Shown: positions 62,224 to 64,000 of the stretch, in pieces
Numbering within the stretch: position 1 is the first letter of the stretch
Layout of the letters: every line of letters starts with the position of its first letter
Assembly: GCF_025264665.1 (NCBI RefSeq)
Contig: NZ_CP073697.1
Coordinates: 1,736,001 to 1,800,000 of the forward strand
Source: Edaphobacter flagellatus
GTDB taxonomy: Bacteria; Acidobacteriota; Terriglobia; Terriglobales; Acidobacteriaceae
Length of the DNA: 64,000 nt
Direction of reading: 5' to 3'
Translations under genes and position numbers: made by a program
The notes under the pieces: generated by a model
Told to the model about the DNA's origin: nothing
Database searches by the model: none
The model's input: the letters and a program-made list of their open reading frames with translations, nothing else

Positions 62224-63036
62224 ATGAGCGAACTGGGACACAAGCTAAGAATTATCCGACGCCAGCACCGTCTCTCCCTCCGACAGGTGGAACGCCTGAC
62301 GATTACCCTGGCCAAAAAATATGGAGACGCTGCCCGCAGAATCTCTGCAAGTTGGCTGGGAAGGCTCGAGAGAGAAGAGCACGCAATTCCTCATAGAACC
62401 CTTCAGACACTCGAAGAAGTCTATGAAATCAGCCACGAAGAACTGACAGACGAATCCATCTCCACCGCAGAGGCGTCGCGGACCCTGCACGCGCACCTCC
62501 CGGAGTTGCCCGCAGGCGTTCTCAAAGGGCTTACCGATCCCGATGGAGAACACCTGCTGCCCCCTGAAAGCTGGCTGATGTACTTTCCGGAGACCACTCT
62601 TCTTCCATCGCTGCCAACGGCACATGGTGATCAGCCTCACGTTCGCAGGCAGTCGAGCATCGCACGATTGTATGGCGTCTTGGGGGCGAATGACCTGACT
62701 TTGCTCGGACAGGTACAGCCCGGCGCCGTCCTCGAAATAGACCAGTCCGTGCGGACGATCGATGCCACAAAGATCTACCGCTCCGTCTCAGAGCGGCCGA
62801 TCTACTTCCTTCGCTCCCATGATGGATATCACTGCGGCTGGTGTGATCTGGACGCTGAACGGCGATGGCTCACGCTCGTCCCCTCCGCTTTGGCGAAGGC
62901 TTCACAACGCAGATGGCGCTACAGTGAGGAGATCGAAGTGATGGGAGTCGTCACCCGCGTCCTTACCAGGCTTCGGTTCTCCAAGGAACTGAAGCTCGAA
63001 CAGGTCAACCGCGACCAACGGTCTAACTCAACCTGA
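62224..63036 (+). CDS. HTH-domain regulator with unidentified C-terminal domain
   Basis: The 270-residue protein starts with an XRE-like helix-turn-helix (LGHKLRIIRRQHRLSLRQVE, ARRISASWLGRLEREEHAIP, HRTLQTLEEVYEISHEEL). The C-terminal 150 residues (SIARLYGVLGANDLTLLGQV, QPGAVLEIDQSVRTID, GYHCGWCDLDAERRWLTLVP) recall the S24/LexA-like sensor fold ('VQPGAVLEID') but show no clear Ser-Lys pair. It may be a CI-like regulator of the element. The GAGG ahead of ATG 62224 supports the start. An overlapping frame beginning at 62010 is less credible. Confidence 0.7.
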   Translation: MSELGHKLRIIRRQHRLSLRQVERLTITLAKKYGDAARRISASWLGRLEREEHAIPHRTLQTLEEVYEISHEELTDESISTAEASRTLHAHLPELPAGVLKGLTDPDGEHLLPPESWLMYFPETTLLPSLPTAHGDQPHVRRQSSIARLYGVLGANDLTLLGQVQPGAVLEIDQSVRTIDATKIYRSVSERPIYFLRSHDGYHCGWCDLDAERRWLTLVPSALAKASQRRWRYSEEIEVMGVVTRVLTRLRFSKELKLEQVNRDQRSNST

Positions 63037-63168
63037 CAGTATTCATCGCCCTTTTCCCCATGCTGCAAAGTTTCTATTCGCAATTCCAGGGGAATCCCCG
63101 TCGCAAAGGAGATGCTGAACTGCTCGAACGCGCGTCAGACGTTTCCCTCCAAACAAGGCAGGTGTTCA

Positions 63169-64000
63169 TGAGTCCGAAGAATCCGCTCGAAATCAACATA
63201 CTGATAGTGATCATCGCCCAGGAAGGAAACTTCATCCGAGCGTCCAAGAAGCTGGGCGTGACACCGCCATCGCTCACCCGTAAGGTGTCTACGCTGGAAA
63301 GGAGTATCGGTGTCAAGCTCTTTGACCGGTCAACGCGCAATGTCCAACTCACGACTGCGGGCAGACTCTTTGTACAAGAGTCCTCGATCGCCCTCAATCA
63401 TGCTGAACGAGCCTGGGACCTGGCGCGTTTTCAGGCGCAGATCGAAACAGGCCCCTATCGCATCGGGTATTCACCATATACCCATAGTGCCTTTCTTCCA
63501 CTCTTGAATGGATTGAGCCCGATACACAGTTCCGGAGACACTCCATCAGTCGTGGTGCTTGAGACCGCCAATACTCTTGAGCTTGTCGAAAGGGTTCTCC
63601 GAGGCAAACTGCATGCCGCATTAGGTGTCGGCCCAATCTCTGATGAGGATCTTTGGGTCCAGCGGGTAGGGCGCGAAGCCTTTTCAGTCTGCCTACCGAG
63701 AAACCACCGTCTCGCGCTTAAGCCAGGCCTCACCGCTCGCGACCTTGACCGTGAGATGGTCTTCTGGATGCCGAGGTCTCTTCAGCCGCGGTTCTATGCC
63801 CGGGTAATGAAGTACATTTCCAGCCTCGGTATTCAACCACTGTTCAAGGAAGTAAAGAGCGAGGCCCACGCACTCGGATTTGCTGCGCATGGATTCGGTA
63901 TTGCCTTGCTACCGCGCTCTGCCTCCCATATCAGTCACGTCGGTACCGTCTTTCGTCCACTTACAGACCGCTACCTGGGCATCGAGACAGTGCTGTTTAT
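63169..64000 (+). CDS. LysR-family transcriptional regulator (3' end cut off)
   Basis: The frame opens at ATG 63169 and runs through the window end (277 codons visible). The N-terminal winged helix is typical: NILIVIIAQEGNFIRASKKL, GVTPPSLTRKVSTLERSIGV and KLFDRSTRNVQLTTAGRLF. The effector domain follows (YRIGYSPYTHSAFLPLLNGL, VVVLETANTLELVERVLRG, LWVQRVGREAFSVCLPRN). Target and ligand are unknown. It may be ICE cargo or already flanking chromosome, because the right end of the element was not located. Confidence 0.88.

Larger units (their letters stand above)
25088..64000. mobile_element. Integrative conjugative element with lasso-peptide cargo (right end not in window)
   Basis: The region starts directly after tRNA-Val with an integrase and carries an excisionase, a nearly complete VirB/Trb secretion apparatus, a coupling protein, ssb paralogues and two DNA methyltransferases. 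It then holds the lasso-peptide cluster. I saw no second copy of the tRNA 3' end downstream within the window, so the right boundary is either beyond 64,000 or cryptic. The true end could lie before the LysR gene at 63,169. Confidence 0.75.

Noticed and set aside
62010..62396. Open frame overlapping the HTH regulator at 62224 in another frame
   Set aside because: No domain or good ribosome site was seen, and half of it is out of frame with a convincing HTH gene.
1..64000. CRISPR arrays, rRNA genes and insertion sequences
   Set aside because: I looked for regularly spaced repeats, rRNA segments and transposase-like frames and saw none. The only recombinase is the ICE integrase.

Overview
The window looks like chromosome of an acidobacterium of the class Terriglobia (Granulicella/Terriglobus/Edaphobacter relatives). 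I infer this from the very large TonB-dependent receptors with an N-terminal carboxypeptidase-regulatory domain, the GC-rich gene set and the short 'ctc..cgct..gctc..cggaatgaca' intergenic repeats. It falls into three parts.

Bases 1-25,010 are ordinary core genome: a truncated SnoaL-like gene with a divergent TetR regulator, an AraC regulator, the Fe-S genes hscA-fdx-iscX, an acyltransferase, murJ, a MerR regulator, the pyrimidine operon pyrR-pyrB-pyrC, a TOBE/HTH gene, an Oar-like receptor, and on the minus strand iscR-iscS-(phospholipase-C-like)-iscU-iscA. The Fe-S assembly set is therefore split over two loci about 15 kb apart.

A tRNA-Val(GAC) gene at 25,011-25,087 marks the left edge of an integrative conjugative element (ICE). 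A tyrosine integrase ends 5 bases from the tRNA. It is followed by an excisionase-like gene, an N6/N4 adenine/cytosine methyltransferase, a P-type/VirB type IV secretion operon (VirB2, B3, B4, B9, B10, a B7-like lipoprotein, B5, B6, B8), a C5-cytosine methyltransferase, three tandem single-strand-binding-protein paralogues plus an inverted ssb pseudogene, two winged-helix-type proteins of which one may be a Replic_Relax relative, a ribbon-helix-helix protein, the VirD4 coupling protein and VirB11. I see no canonical relaxase and no right-hand attachment site, so the element probably runs past base 64,000. Two noncoding patterns suggest how it works. A 30-bp sequence is repeated exactly, in opposite orientation, upstream of the excisionase/integrase genes and of the secretion operon. 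A structured leader of about 200 bases is duplicated upstream of the orphan methyltransferase and of ssb, which recalls the single-stranded promoters of plasmid leading regions.

The main cargo, 47.2-61.0 kb, is a lasso-peptide gene cluster. The plus-strand arm encodes B1 (PqqD-like recognition protein), an APH-fold kinase-like protein, a cytoplasmic prolyl-oligopeptidase, B2 (leader peptidase), C (macrolactam synthetase) and a 48-residue precursor. The convergent minus-strand arm encodes an ECF sigma factor, a membrane anti-sigma factor, a TonB-dependent receptor and an AtxE2-type lasso isopeptidase. There is no ABC exporter. This is the astexin-type layout known from Proteobacteria, here on a conjugative element of an acidobacterium, with two extra enzymes and a precursor whose core appears long and unusual. 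Beyond it lie three HTH regulators and a LysR regulator cut by the window end.
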